Part shown: in pieces, positions 23,451 through 33,839 of the stretch | Position numbering within the stretch: position 1 is the first letter of the stretch | Layout of the letters: every line of letters starts with the position of its first letter | NCBI GenBank assembly: GCA_020631735.1 | Contig: CM036179.1 | Coordinates: 25,845,063-25,909,062 of the forward strand | DNA length: 64,000 nucleotides | Reading direction: 5' to 3' | Source: Saccharum officinarum | Lineage: Eukaryota; Streptophyta; Magnoliopsida; Poales; Poaceae | Program-made: the position numbers and the translations under genes | Notes under the pieces: generated by a model | Databases searched by the model: none | What the model saw: the letters and a program-made list of their open reading frames with translations, nothing else | What the model was told of the DNA's origin: nothing

Positions 23451-24137
23451 AAAGCCTCGAGGCTCTGTATTTTCTTTTTCGTCAATAAAGAATACAGCGA
23501 TGTTCAAACTTTCGTTTCGTAGTGAGGAAGGATCGACCCTGCACTCCCAGAGTCGACCCTCCCTCGGGGGCTGCAAGGGGGGAACCCTCGGTCCCCGAAA
23601 AAAACTTATGCTCTTTTTTTAAAAAATTTTAAGAACCGCTTCTTAGATCGACTTCGCTGAACGAGCACCCTAAGGTTCGAGAGGGCTCTCGAGTCTGGAG
23701 CTTCACCTATGCCTCCGAGGCTACGGTACCTCCACTCACCCCTTACACCTTTTAGAGGTACGCCTTCACGATAGGAGGATCTAAACAACGGTTCCTAAAT
23801 AAAAAAAAGAACATACCCCCTGTCGCTTAGATCAGGCTCTCACACGATTTACAAGGCCGCAACATCACCCTGAAGCTCGAGGGCAGTTGACCCACGAGAT
23901 CACTTACGCCTCCGAGGCTACGGTACCTCCACTCGCTCCCTTACGCCAAAGGGTGCAGCTGCGTGCTAAGTAAATCACGCGAGAACACGGTCCGAGCGAT
24001 AAAGGGAAGAAAAGCTCGAGTAAAACTAAATCAACCACGAACCGGTTTATGTTTCGAGTTTTTAAGGCCTCCGCGGCCGCCACGACCAAAATTCGAAATA
24101 CTAACTCATTACATGGGCCTTCATGCCCAGATTTGGC

Positions 24138-27100
24138 TCATAGGCCCTCGTCGTCGGCAGGCGGAACCACCTCAGCTTCAAAAAGCGAGGCCAGACGGCT
24201 TCCAGGCTCTTCGGCGGCTTCAATCAGCTCCACGCAAGCATCCACGTTCTCCTCGTCTGTCCGATCTGGGTCTGTGACGAAGCCCTCGGTGACGAGATTC
24301 ATGTCAAACACAAACCCTGAACGGACGATGGCCAGCGCCCTCTTCACGCCGTGATGGAGGCCGTCCCGTATCTTCTCCCGGGCAAGGCGGCCCAGCGCCA
24401 CCATCCGGCGGATGAAGGAGTTCCCCAGAACATCTTCCCCGGTGTGGACGTCGGGCTCGACCCCCAGGCCGTCGCATACGGTGGTGATCGCGCCCTGGAG
24501 AAGTTGGGTCCTCCGGATCTCGGCTTCGAGGAGGCTCTGGAAGGAGTTGGCAGAAGATTGGGCCTCTCGATTCTCTCTCTCCAGCTCTGAAACACGACAA
24601 ATAAATTAATACCCAACGCGGGGCCTTCAATGTCGTGGCCGTGACAATCACACTTACCCTCGATATGGGTCTGCAGGCCCACGACCTCGTCACGAAGCCC
24701 CCCGCACGTTCGCTCGAGCCCCAGGAAGGCGCTGTCCTTGTCGCTGATGGCTGCCTTTAGCGCCTCGATCTCCTGCCGAGCAGACTCGAGAGCTGCGTCC
24801 TTCTCTTGGACGGCTCCCTTCAGCGTCGTGACCTCGACGTTGAGGGTGTCGCGCTGAAGGCTAACCTAGGAGACATCCTCCTCGAGCTCCTTCACCCGCA
24901 TGGACAGGGGCTCGAGATCCCTGCGGGCCTGGGCAGCCTCCTCCCGAGCCTTGTCCATGCCAGTGCGCATCACGGCCTCGGCCGCCCGTGCCTGCGTCGC
25001 TTCTTCTTTCACCACCGCGTACGCGACGCGCAGCTCAGCCATCTCGGCGTTCTGATCGGATAGCCGTTTCTGGGCCTCCTTGACCAGAACCCGTTGCTGG
25101 GACAGCGCGCCCCACACGCCACTCTCATCCCGAATGAAGAGCGACTTGCGGCGGGAGTACTCCTTCAGCTCCTGAACGCAATCCGAAAAGGTCACAAAGC
25201 CGAGGGAAAAAGACACCAAGAAAACTACGGAGAAAGCCGACGGGTCGATCATACCTCGGTGGCATCTCCCATACTCCGTACGGCACCGGACGCCACTTGG
25301 AGCAACCGATCAAGATGCCGGCGGATGCCCTCGAGGTATTCCCATCGGTGCACCTCATCCTTGTCACTCAAGACAAAGATGGGCTCGGCGTCGGGGTTCG
25401 TAGCGTCCCTAAACTGAAGGGACGGCCCTCCCACCTCGGCAGCTCCGTCTCTGCCCGCGCTATCGCCAGCGCGGCGATGTCAGGCCACAACGAGGACGAC
25501 CCGGACGGGGCGTCTCCCGGTCCCGCGGAAGGACCGGCCTCGCCCGCAGTGTTCACCTCTCCAACGGCCGTCGAGGCACCGGCCTGATCCGCGACCTCAC
25601 CCCCCTCGACCCCCATCGCTTGTTTTCCTTTGTCCAGGGGGATGTCGTCGAGGGTAAGGTGAGGGCGGGCACCAACGACCGCCGGCGCCTCTGGAGCCGG
25701 CGCCTCGACCGACGATGGCTCCGGTACCCGCGCCTCGACCGTTGGCACCTCCGGAGCCGGCGCCTCTTCTTCCGGTGCTCCGGATAGGGGCCCGACCGCC
25801 CCGCCCTCCACCATGCCCACTGGCTCTGCCAACGGGTCTTGTTGCGGCCGCGACCCCCTTGCCAGGACCGCCTCCTGTCCTGACGCCGACGCGACCTCCT
25901 CTATGGTCACGTCCGCACCCGCCCGCTCCGCGTCGTGGATGGGTACCTCGCCCGTCGCGACCTCAACGGTAGCCTCGGCCGTCGCCGACGACCTGGGCCC
26001 CGTCTCGACTGTATCAAGCGCCGCTACCTCTACCAGTTCGGACCCCTCGACAGCAGGCTCCGGGCCAGCAACCACCGCGGCGTCGACTGACCCCTGCCGT
26101 TGTCGCAGGCGCCCCTTCGCGGCCTCGACCTCCCGGACCCAGGCCGCATCCTGCTCCGCCGTCCGGTTGAGGACAACAGCGCTGGCCCGCAGCGACTTCA
26201 CGGGGGTAAGCCCCATCGGCTCCGCCTTCCGCTTTAGCCTACAAAGTGAGAAGAAACGTCAGCCAACGGATCCAGAGAAAGGCAGGACAACCGAGCAGAG
26301 ATACTTACCCAGAAATCGGCACCAAGGGCCTCAACCCCGCGTGACCCGAGCCTCACGGAACGGCCGATGGTGGCCTCGCAACGGCCTCACCAGCAGGCCG
26401 AGCGCTCCTAGGAGCCCTGGCCGACGCACCGCCCTGCGCCCTCTGTGCCTCCGAGGCCAGCTGGCCTCGGGTTCTTACGCCTGCCGATGCCGCCGCCGAT
26501 GACGACGCCGGTACTGCCGTCCCAGCCCCTGCCCGAGCCTGCAGGGCCTGGGCTGGTGCGGACGTCCCTGTTGACCCTTCTCGACGGGTCCGGGGTAAAG
26601 CGGCCCCTCCCATCGAGGGGCCCGTCTCCTTCTCCGCCTTCTTCCCCTCGGGCTCCTCGACCACGACGACCGAGGAGGACACCCCCCTGATGGGCTCCAG
26701 CAGGGGGCGAATATCGGGAAGGTCTCCTAGCCCAGTCGCGATCTCATACCGCGACAGGGCATCGTCGTCTTCGCCGCTGCTGTCGTCGTCCTCCCCCGAG
26801 ACCGTCTCGGAAGGCGACGGCGCCAGGGGGACCCCGTCGATGGTCTGCTGGCGTCGAAGCTTCTTCAACGCCTCCGCCTCCTTGGCCTTGCGGATCGCCC
26901 GCTTCTTGGCCGTCTCCTTGGTCTGCTTCTTCTTGGAAGCATGCTGGCGTCGAGCCTCCCAGGCGGGCCGGTCCTCCGGGACTGGCGGACGCGTTTCCTG
27001 CAACGCCGACAGATCCTATACGCCGATCTCGACCACATCAGCGAAATCCACAGATAAACAAAAATAGCAACACCTCAGCCCCGGGATACGTACCACGGAC

Positions 27101-28010
27101 TCGAACCCTTCGGTAGGCCTCATGGGAACCCAGTTAGCCTCCTCTACCTTGAAGTTCCCAACCATCCGGCGCGCTCATCGGAGGACCTCCTCGAGGGCGA
27201 GGGATTCATGGGACATCCGGGTCCCCTCCAGATTTGCCTCCGGAGTCATCTGGTCCAGACGGAGACGACGCCGGCACAGCGGCATCACTCTGCGCGATGG
27301 AAGGTCGCTGCCACCGCCGCAGCCGTCAAGCCCCGAAGGCGAAGCTGCTGCAGCGCCGCCAGCAGCGGGTCCAAGCGCGGCTTCTCGGCCTCCGGCACTC
27401 CGTACGACTAGCGCTCCTCTCGAGCGGTCAACACGCGGCCGGTGTACCTCGGTAACTGATTTTCATCATTGCGGAGGTAGAACCAACCCTCGTGCCACCC
27501 ACTGTTCGAAGAGATGAGGCGGGCCGGGATGTACAGATCCGCCCGACCGGACCTCACCTGCAGCACGCAGCTCCCCACTCGAGCCACGTACAGGACGCCC
27601 TTCTCCCCTGCCTTCTTGGCAAAGAGCTCGGCCTTGAAAAGGTGAAGCCACAGGTTCCACTACGGCTCCACCCCAAGGTAGCCCTCGCAGACCACCGCGA
27701 AGATGGCAGCCTGCGCGATGGCGTTGGGGGAAAGATGGTGAAGCTCCACTCGGTAGTAGTGGAGGAGCGCGCGCATGAAGACCGACGCCGGCACGCCAAA
27801 CCCCCGCTCGTGGAAGCAGACGAAGCTCACCACATACCCTTCAGGGGGCACCGGTTCCCGGTGGGCAGGGGGCGGCGCCATCCACTCCGGCTGCGACCGG
27901 CTCGTCCTTGGCCACAGCAGCCCGTCCTCAACCAACTCTTCCAACCTCCTCTCCGTCACCGAGGAGGCGGCCCAGTCGTCGGCGGGGAGGATCTGGCTCT
28001 TTCCTGCCAT
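24138..28010 (-). pseudogene. Antisense gene of the Tat element, Transposase_28-type protein
   Basis: A multi-exon gene runs opposite to the retrotransposon. Exon 1 starts MAGKSQILPADDW at 28010 and contains the conserved block PPEGYVVSFVCFHERGFGVP...MRALLHYYRVELHHLSPNAI, which I recognise as the Pfam Transposase_28 (putative gypsy type transposon) family. Clear introns follow: donor GTG/GTACGTATCC near 27103 to acceptor GTTGCAG/GAAACG near 27003, and donor TTCTGG/GTAAGTATC near 26310 to acceptor TTTGTAG/GCTAAAG near 26240. Further exons encode Lys- and Ala/Glu-rich sequence, a coiled coil (about 25250-24866) and the end VVPPADDEGL. An in-frame TAG near 27661 and another near 27408 disrupt the conserved domain. 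Related antisense frames are known in grass Tat elements; their function is unclear. Confidence 0.75.
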
Positions 28011-28336
28011 CGGTGCTGTCGGAGGGGGGATGGATGGAAAGGATGCGGTGGCGGTGACGACGCGGGCGGAGAACGCGATAAGGCAAAGATTGTCTGAGGC
28101 AGAAGATTGCAGGAACGCAAGGGACCGGTGGGGAACGCAGACCCCTAGGCCTTAACTTTATATGCCCAGGCGGAAGCCCAACGGCCGCGCGAGGAGTCGG
28201 GCACGTGGCCGTCCCCCACGTCGTGACCACACGCCACGTCGCCCACTACCGCGCCGATCTCGCCTCCCCAAAAGACGCGCCCGGCTAACGAACGAGGGAG
28301 GGATCCGCGGATGACTATCCCCAGGTATGTGGAAAA

Positions 28337-29325
28337 TGGGCCCGAAGCCCGCAATAAGTCTCGAGGGAGCGAAAGCTGGCCCTCGAACAGGGTTCGACAG
28401 CTGCCCTCGAGCAACAGAGTTAGGGACGACCCAGGGTGCGCCCGTACATGGCCAAGGGCTCGAGCCACGCTCTCGAGGCACCCCAGGACGTATTCGAGGC
28501 CGAAGGAGAAGGTCGTCGTAGGAATCCCTCCGGGGGAGGCATCGAGCCCTCGAATCCTGTCGAAGGGAATTGAGATCCACACGACCACTTCTTGGCATCT
28601 TTGAGGGCGCCTCCGGGCCACTAATCGACCCCTAACGAACGGGGCACGGGCTCTCACTCGAATTCCCCAGCTAGCAGCTCACCGGAGATCGTCGGAACTC
28701 ACGCCCAAACGAGGGTAGTACGGCGTTCTCCACCCCTCCTCCTTTTTTTTAGAAAAGGAGCGTGAGGGTCGCAAAAGACGACCGGGACTTTGATCGACCT
28801 CGTGCGCGCGAGGCTCGGGGTCCCGACCGCAGAAACGGGCCCCGAGCCCCGGAATAAGTCTCGAGGGAGCGAAAGCTGGCCCTCGAACAGGGTTCGACAG
28901 CTGCCCTCGAGCAACAGAGTTAGGGACGACCCAGGGTGCGCCCGTACATGGCCAAGGGCTCGAGCCATGCTCTAGAGGCACCCCAGGACGTATTCGAGGC
29001 CGAAGGAGAAGGTCGTCGTAGGAATCCCTCTGGGGGAGGCATCGAGCCCTCGAATCCTGTCGAAGGGAATCGAGATCCACATGACCACTTCTTGGCATCT
29101 TTGAGGGCGCCTCCGGGCCACTAGCCGACCTCTAACGAACGGGGAACGGGCTCTCACTCGAATTCTCCCGCTAGCAGCTCACCGGAGATCGTCGGAACTC
29201 ACGCCCAAACGAGGGTAGTACGGCGTTCTCCACCCCTCCTCCTTTTTTCGGAAAAGGAGCGTGAGGGTCGCGTAGCAAAAGACGGCCGGGACCCTGATCG
29301 ACCTCGCGCGCGCGAGGCTCGGGGG
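28337..29325. repeat. Two tandem copies of a roughly 500-bp unit
   Basis: The segment beginning near GCAATAAGTCTCGAGGGAGC at 28351 recurs near 28851 and continues in parallel to about 29325. The spacing is 500 bases, with mostly single-base differences. Both units contain the same CT-rich stretch and the same GCGTGAGGGTCGC element. The pair lies just upstream of the start of the antisense gene and upstream of the 3' LTR. Confidence 0.85.
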
Positions 29326-29524
29326 CTTGACCGCAACGAACCGTTCCCCAATCAAACGCGTACAAGACCTCGGAGGAGTCTCAATACTCCACCGAGGCCT
29401 CGGGGGCTACACCCGGCGGGTGCGCTCGCGCGCCCCCGCCGGAAAAAATCACGGCGCTACGACTCCAATTCTGACCAACCTCTGGGAGAGTGATCACACA
29501 CTCACCCAAAGGCTCGGGGGCTAC

Positions 29525-30622
29525 TGTCGGTACCAACAGTACGGGGGTATCCGCACCTATCGCCAAAAAACTAACACGACCGAAACCGCAATAAAAGATA
29601 GCCCACCTCGACCGCGCCCTGGCTCCGACTCGTACGAGGCCCGCTCGACGGGCGCCTCGACCGCGCCCCGGCTTCGACTCGTACGAGGCCCGCTCGACGG
29701 GGCGCCTCGACCGCGCCCATCCCGTGCCGCAAGGTACTTCGACAGCGCTCCGACCCGCGCGAGGCTCGACCGCCCGCTGGGGAGAACTCCGACTCGCGTG
29801 AGCCCGGACCGAGCACCTCGACACCTTTTCTTTGCCTACCCCAGGACAAAAGCCATATCATTCAATGCGGTTACCTACTACCACCTACCGCATGGCTGCG
29901 GCCAGGATCGACGTGGGAACAATACCCGTGTCAGGTCTCACTGTTTTACCGCCCATCCCGTGATGGGAGGTGAAACCCGTCACTATACCCACCTTACCGC
30001 GCACTGTTCACCATCAATCACCCTCGAGGGAGGATAAGACAAGGCCCGTTCTCCGCGATATCGGGGATTCGGCCTTATCCATCCGGCCTCGACCCGGCCT
30101 CGACCCAGCCCCGACGCTCGACTTAGTTCAAAGGACGGTATGGCATGGCGCTCTGGGTCATTTCGCCATCTTGTCTCCCACAACGTCAGGGTGTCCAGGG
30201 ATGGCCGACCATTCCCAAGGCACGTCGCTACAGTCAACTCAACAGGAATCGACAAAGCATCACCTCAAGGCTCCCCGTCGTCTTGGCCTCCCCTCACCCT
30301 ATAAAAGGGCAGGCCAGGGTTCAACGGAGGGGGAAAAAGACGGAACGAAAAACATAAAACAGAAGATCGACATCTCAAGCAACCGCCTTTTTCCTCTTTT
30401 CTCTTTGAGACTTGGGCTCGACACCCTCTCTCGCATGCTTGTAACCCCTACACGAGCACCTCGGTGCAAGGAAATACAAACATCTCCCCCTGCTGGACGT
30501 AGGGCCTTCTTCTGCCCGAACCAGGATAAACCCCCGTGTGTTCTCCTTGCATCACCATCCAGGAAAGAGACACGCAGCATTTACTCGTTGGTTTAGGACC
30601 CCCTCGGGTCCGAACACCGACA
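29525..30622 (+). repeat. 3' LTR of Tat family B
   Basis: It follows the purine-rich sequence GGCTCGGGGGCTAC, starts TGTCGGTACC and ends AACACCGACA, giving inverted ends TGTCGGT/ACCGACA. A TATA box (CTATAAAAGGG) starts at 30299. A direct duplication of about 57 bp (CTCGTACGAGGCCCGCTCGA units) lies near 29620-29715. The LTR is 1.1 kb and unlike the Tat LTR ending at 10105. Confidence 0.85.
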
Positions 30623-30866
30623 CATAAAAATTTCACCTCTAGGACCACAAAAACTACAGTATGAATTAATCACAGAAAAACATAGATTTAAAGCTAGAGG
30701 AAAAGTTTTGTACTAAAGCATACCATATCATGTTTATTGTATAGATCTACTCATATGGAATCTAACAAAATTAGATTTTTTATTTTATAATTTTTCTGTA
30801 ATTTACTATGATTTTTTAAAGATTCAGTCGAAATATATATAAAAGAAAAAGAGAAAAACCACATAA

Positions 30867-31003
30867 GGCCTTATTCGGATGCATGTGTATCCACTTCAAT
30901 CCTTATGTGTTGGAGTCAATTGGAACGGAATTTAGTTCAATTTCACTAAAATCCACTTTAATACATGTTGATTGAGATAAATACATGTGCATCAAACAAG
31001 GCC
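30867..31003. mobile_element. Tourist-like MITE, 137 bp
   Basis: The terminal inverted repeats are GGCCTTATTCGGATGC on the left and GGCCTTGTTTGATGC on the right (reverse complement). TAA is duplicated on both sides (30864-30866 and 31004-31006), the target-site signature of PIF/Harbinger elements. There is no coding capacity. Confidence 0.75.
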
Positions 31004-31221
31004 TAAAGAAACAGCGAGGGAGATCATATGTCCGGTTTGAAAAGATGGATGGGAAGTTATATCCGGTTTTTCAGTTCTAAGAGAGAAAAACTGACTTTTA
31101 TGATAGTTGTACTAGACTTTTACTTTTTTTTCTCCTTTCGGTCCGGTGGAGAGGGAAGTTCAGGCGGGAGTCGGACACTGGCCGGCAGGCAATTCTTAGG
31201 AAAGCGGGAGATTCCTTGCTG

Positions 31222-31516
31222 TGCTGTACCACAGGGTTACGGATGAAAACGGATCGGATACGGACGGATATCACTGATATCATATTTGTTTTTATATTTC
31301 TGGTCGGATTCGGATTCGAATATGGATAGTGTATTCCATGTTAGATAGGATACGATTGGATGTCGACATCATAAATATGCAATTTAAGTATTCGGATACG
31401 GATACGGTATCGGATATTGAATATCTGGACTCGGATACGGACAGATCTGAACCCTTCTAAACAGATTCGATCTCAAATACGGTCAGAAAATATCCGTACC
31501 GTTTTTATCCCTACAT
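31222..31516. mobile_element. MITE-like element rich in CGGATACGGATA motifs
   Basis: The left end AGGGTTACGGATGAAAACGG and the right end (reverse complement) TAGGGATAAAAACGGTACGG form imperfect inverted termini. The interior is filled with GGATACGGA and TATCCG repeats. The ends resemble hAT-type MITEs, but I could not find an 8-bp target-site duplication. Confidence 0.45.
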
Positions 31517-32485
31517 AGGGCTATTCCATTTTCAAAACAAATAGAAAAAGGCTATTCAGCCAGAACCTGGACTCCGGTGCTCGATCTCTTGTTGCCGCGC
31601 GCACCTCCGAGCACACAAGGTGGAGCCGCTGACCACTATTGGGCTGTGTTTCTAGTTTGTGGGCCGATATTTTTGTTCTTTTGTCCCCTCCCATTGGGCC
31701 ACGCTAACATTAGTCAGCTGATGGTAGGGCCGGAAGAATTGAATCGATAAAGCGCATGCGACTCAACAACACTAGGTATAACAGCACCTCTAACAGTTTC
31801 ATAACGCCACTCGTTCTCGTAAAAAAAAACGCCACTCGTAATCTTGATGTTTTGATAGGATAAAAAAATCCTCCGGTGGCAACTTCCATCTTAACTCCGA
31901 ATATATCAATAGAGGCAACCCCTCGCAATACTGATAAATAGAGCAAGCAATGGAGGTTTCTTTTTGTGAGTTCTAACTGTGAGTTAGGGTGCCGGAGATG
32001 ACAATCATGGTCGCTCGCCGCCATCTGGGAGGTTCATCAGAATTAGATCTTCGTCCACTACTTTATATCTAAGAATAATAAGAGAGAGAACCGACAAGGG
32101 AGATTCAATTTTGTAGCACATGAAAAAAACGACTCCAGCTCCTTAAAAATGAACTGAGAAACGAAGGACCCAGATAAGCTAGGGTTTAGGTGCTTCGGCC
32201 GGCTCCGCCACATTGCTGCTATAGTGTAGCTATGGTGCAGGAGCTAGAGCCGGTCGGAGCCCCTCCAATCGGGCCCTAACTCTCACAACCAACGTGCGAA
32301 CGCTCCAATGTTAACCGCTAATGCTGGGAAGCGGGCGTCTGTCTGCCCAGACGCTCCATTGGTGGACCGCGACGCCAAGCCTAACAACTCCACTCTTTCA
32401 TTTCTCAAAAAAAAATATGCTCATCTAATCATTCCCATCCACTCGTTCCTATTGCTCCTATCCGCTCGCCTGCCGCCTCCGAGCT
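31517..32485. other. Intergenic, no gene seen
   Basis: Mixed-composition sequence without recognisable domains. The short frames here are not supported by codon use or by any motif I know. Confidence 0.5.
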
Positions 32486-33145
32486 ATGCCCGTGTCGCAG
32501 CATGAGGCCGAGCCTGCCAAGGCTCCTGCGATGTCATCAAAGTCTAAGGCCAGCGTCTTCTCCCGCATCAGTTTCCCTGGAGATGGCGCCAACCCTTCTG
32601 ACACCAAGCGTAGTCGTAGGGCCTCCGACAAGCCCCCCGCACACTCCTCTTCCTCCTCCATGAAGAGCGCTGTGGCAGAGGGTGGCGACGGCTGCGGCAA
32701 CCGCCACCACCAGCAAAACCATCGTGAGGCCGCAGCGATAGAGGAGGAGAAGCGTAGGCCTACTACCATTGCTACGGGTGACTACTACGGCGGCGCGGAC
32801 AAAGAGGAGAGCGAGGAAGAGGAGCAGCACTCGTCCTCCCGGCACGAGCGCAAGCAGGGCGGCGCGACCGCTACTCCTGCTAGGCTCGGGCTCGCGGCCG
32901 CCTTCGAGACGGCTGCTGGCCTTGCTAGCATGTTGCAAGCACCTGTTTCAAGTATTTCAAATATTTCAGATGTATGTTGCAAGTGTTTTCATACGGATAT
33001 TGCAAAAGTAGACCAGGATGTTGCACATGTTGCAATGGTTGTACACGTATGTTGCAAGCTCCTATTCTCAATGTTTCATCTGTTTTTTCTGGCGTATGTT
33101 GCAAGTGTGTTTATCTGGATGTTGCATATGTTTTCATACATATAA
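32486..33145 (+). CDS. Hypothetical protein or transposon-carried fragment
   Basis: The frame has 219 codons starting MPVSQHEAEPAKAP. The first 150 residues are hydrophilic and rich in Ser, Lys, Glu and His (EEESEEEEQHSSSRHERK type), with no domain I recognise. The C-terminal third is translated from the ATGTTGCAA repeat array at 32930 onward and so is probably not genuine protein. The GC-rich first part could be the 5' exon of an old gene or sequence captured by the repeat family that contains the array. Confidence 0.25.
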   Translation: MPVSQHEAEPAKAPAMSSKSKASVFSRISFPGDGANPSDTKRSRRASDKPPAHSSSSSMKSAVAEGGDGCGNRHHQQNHREAAAIEEEKRRPTTIATGDYYGGADKEESEEEEQHSSSRHERKQGGATATPARLGLAAAFETAAGLASMLQAPVSSISNISDVCCKCFHTDIAKVDQDVAHVAMVVHVCCKLLFSMFHLFFLAYVASVFIWMLHMFSYI

Positions 33146-33320
33146 TGCAAGTGCTTTTTATCTGGATGTTGCATATGTTTTACAATAATTTCTAGTGTTT
33201 TTCATGTATTTTTACAAGTGTTTCAGATGCATGTTTCGAATGTTTTATTTGTTTTTAGACGTATGTTGCAATTACTGTATCTAAATGTTTCAAAACTAGA
33301 TCAGGTATTGCATCTCCCTC
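32930..33320 (+). repeat. Second ATGTTGCAA/GTGTTTCA array
   Basis: Repeated units such as ATGTTGCAAGTGTTTTCAT and GGATGTTGCATATGTTTT. The order of motifs, including the shared phrase AAAAGTAGA(T/C)CAGGATGTTGCACATGTTGC, matches the array at 8571-8900. The two are therefore copies of one dispersed sequence. Confidence 0.65.
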
Positions 33321-33839
33321 TCCTCCTTTCTGCTGTCTCGTCTCGGTGTCAGGCGCGGGAAGCGAGCGCAGGCGGAGGCGGTCCCCACTGGCGTGGGTAG
33401 ACCCTACGTGCTTGCAGACGGGTGCAGCAGGCGAGACATGGGTGGGAAGACACGGGACATGGGACGACGTGCAGCGGTGCGGACGTCCGGATGTCGGGGT
33501 GGACTTTTTCATCCCATGGTGCTCTTAATTGGGCCGTCCATGCGCGTGCTGCGTGCAGCACTTAACTACGGCCCATCACAGAGGACAAACTACTACAAAG
33601 CATCTTCCGCGCCTTCCGAATTCTGACAAGGAACAATTTGTTCCCTGTGCTCGTGGCCCGTTGGCCGACGTTGCGGAGTGCGGATTGTCCCCTTTCCTCT
33701 TCGACTTCGACTATTCCACCCCAATCCCCATCCATTCAATCAGATCAGGACGCTGCCGCGGTCCGCAGGTCGTCTCCTACAAAACCACCAGAGAAAACAC
33801 GGCCGGGCATCACGCGCAAAAGCGAGACTACCTGGAGCT
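33321..33839. other. GC-rich intergenic sequence and upstream region of the receptor-like kinase gene
   Basis: The first part (to about 33520) is GC-rich, contains GGACGTCCGGATG, and probably belongs to the repeat family of the preceding array. From about 33640 it is the 5' region of the receptor-like kinase gene. I see no convincing TATA box. An upstream in-frame ATG at 33678 would add 54 residues without a signal peptide, so the later start is preferred. Confidence 0.5.

Larger units (their letters stand above)
21547..30622 (+). mobile_element. Ty3/gypsy Tat-lineage element (family B), 3' portion
   Basis: It runs from mid-pol through integrase, a long 3' region carrying an antisense gene, a tandem duplication, and a 3' LTR at 29525-30622. 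The second RNase H domain of archaeal type and the antisense gene are marks of the Tat lineage of non-chromodomain gypsy elements. The 5' LTR, gag, protease and reverse transcriptase of this family are missing from the window. The region 23451-24137 between integrase and the antisense gene holds no coding sequence that I can support, only AT-rich runs and two copies of a segment with CTCCGAGGCTACGGTACCTC (near 23714 and 23911). Confidence 0.85.
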
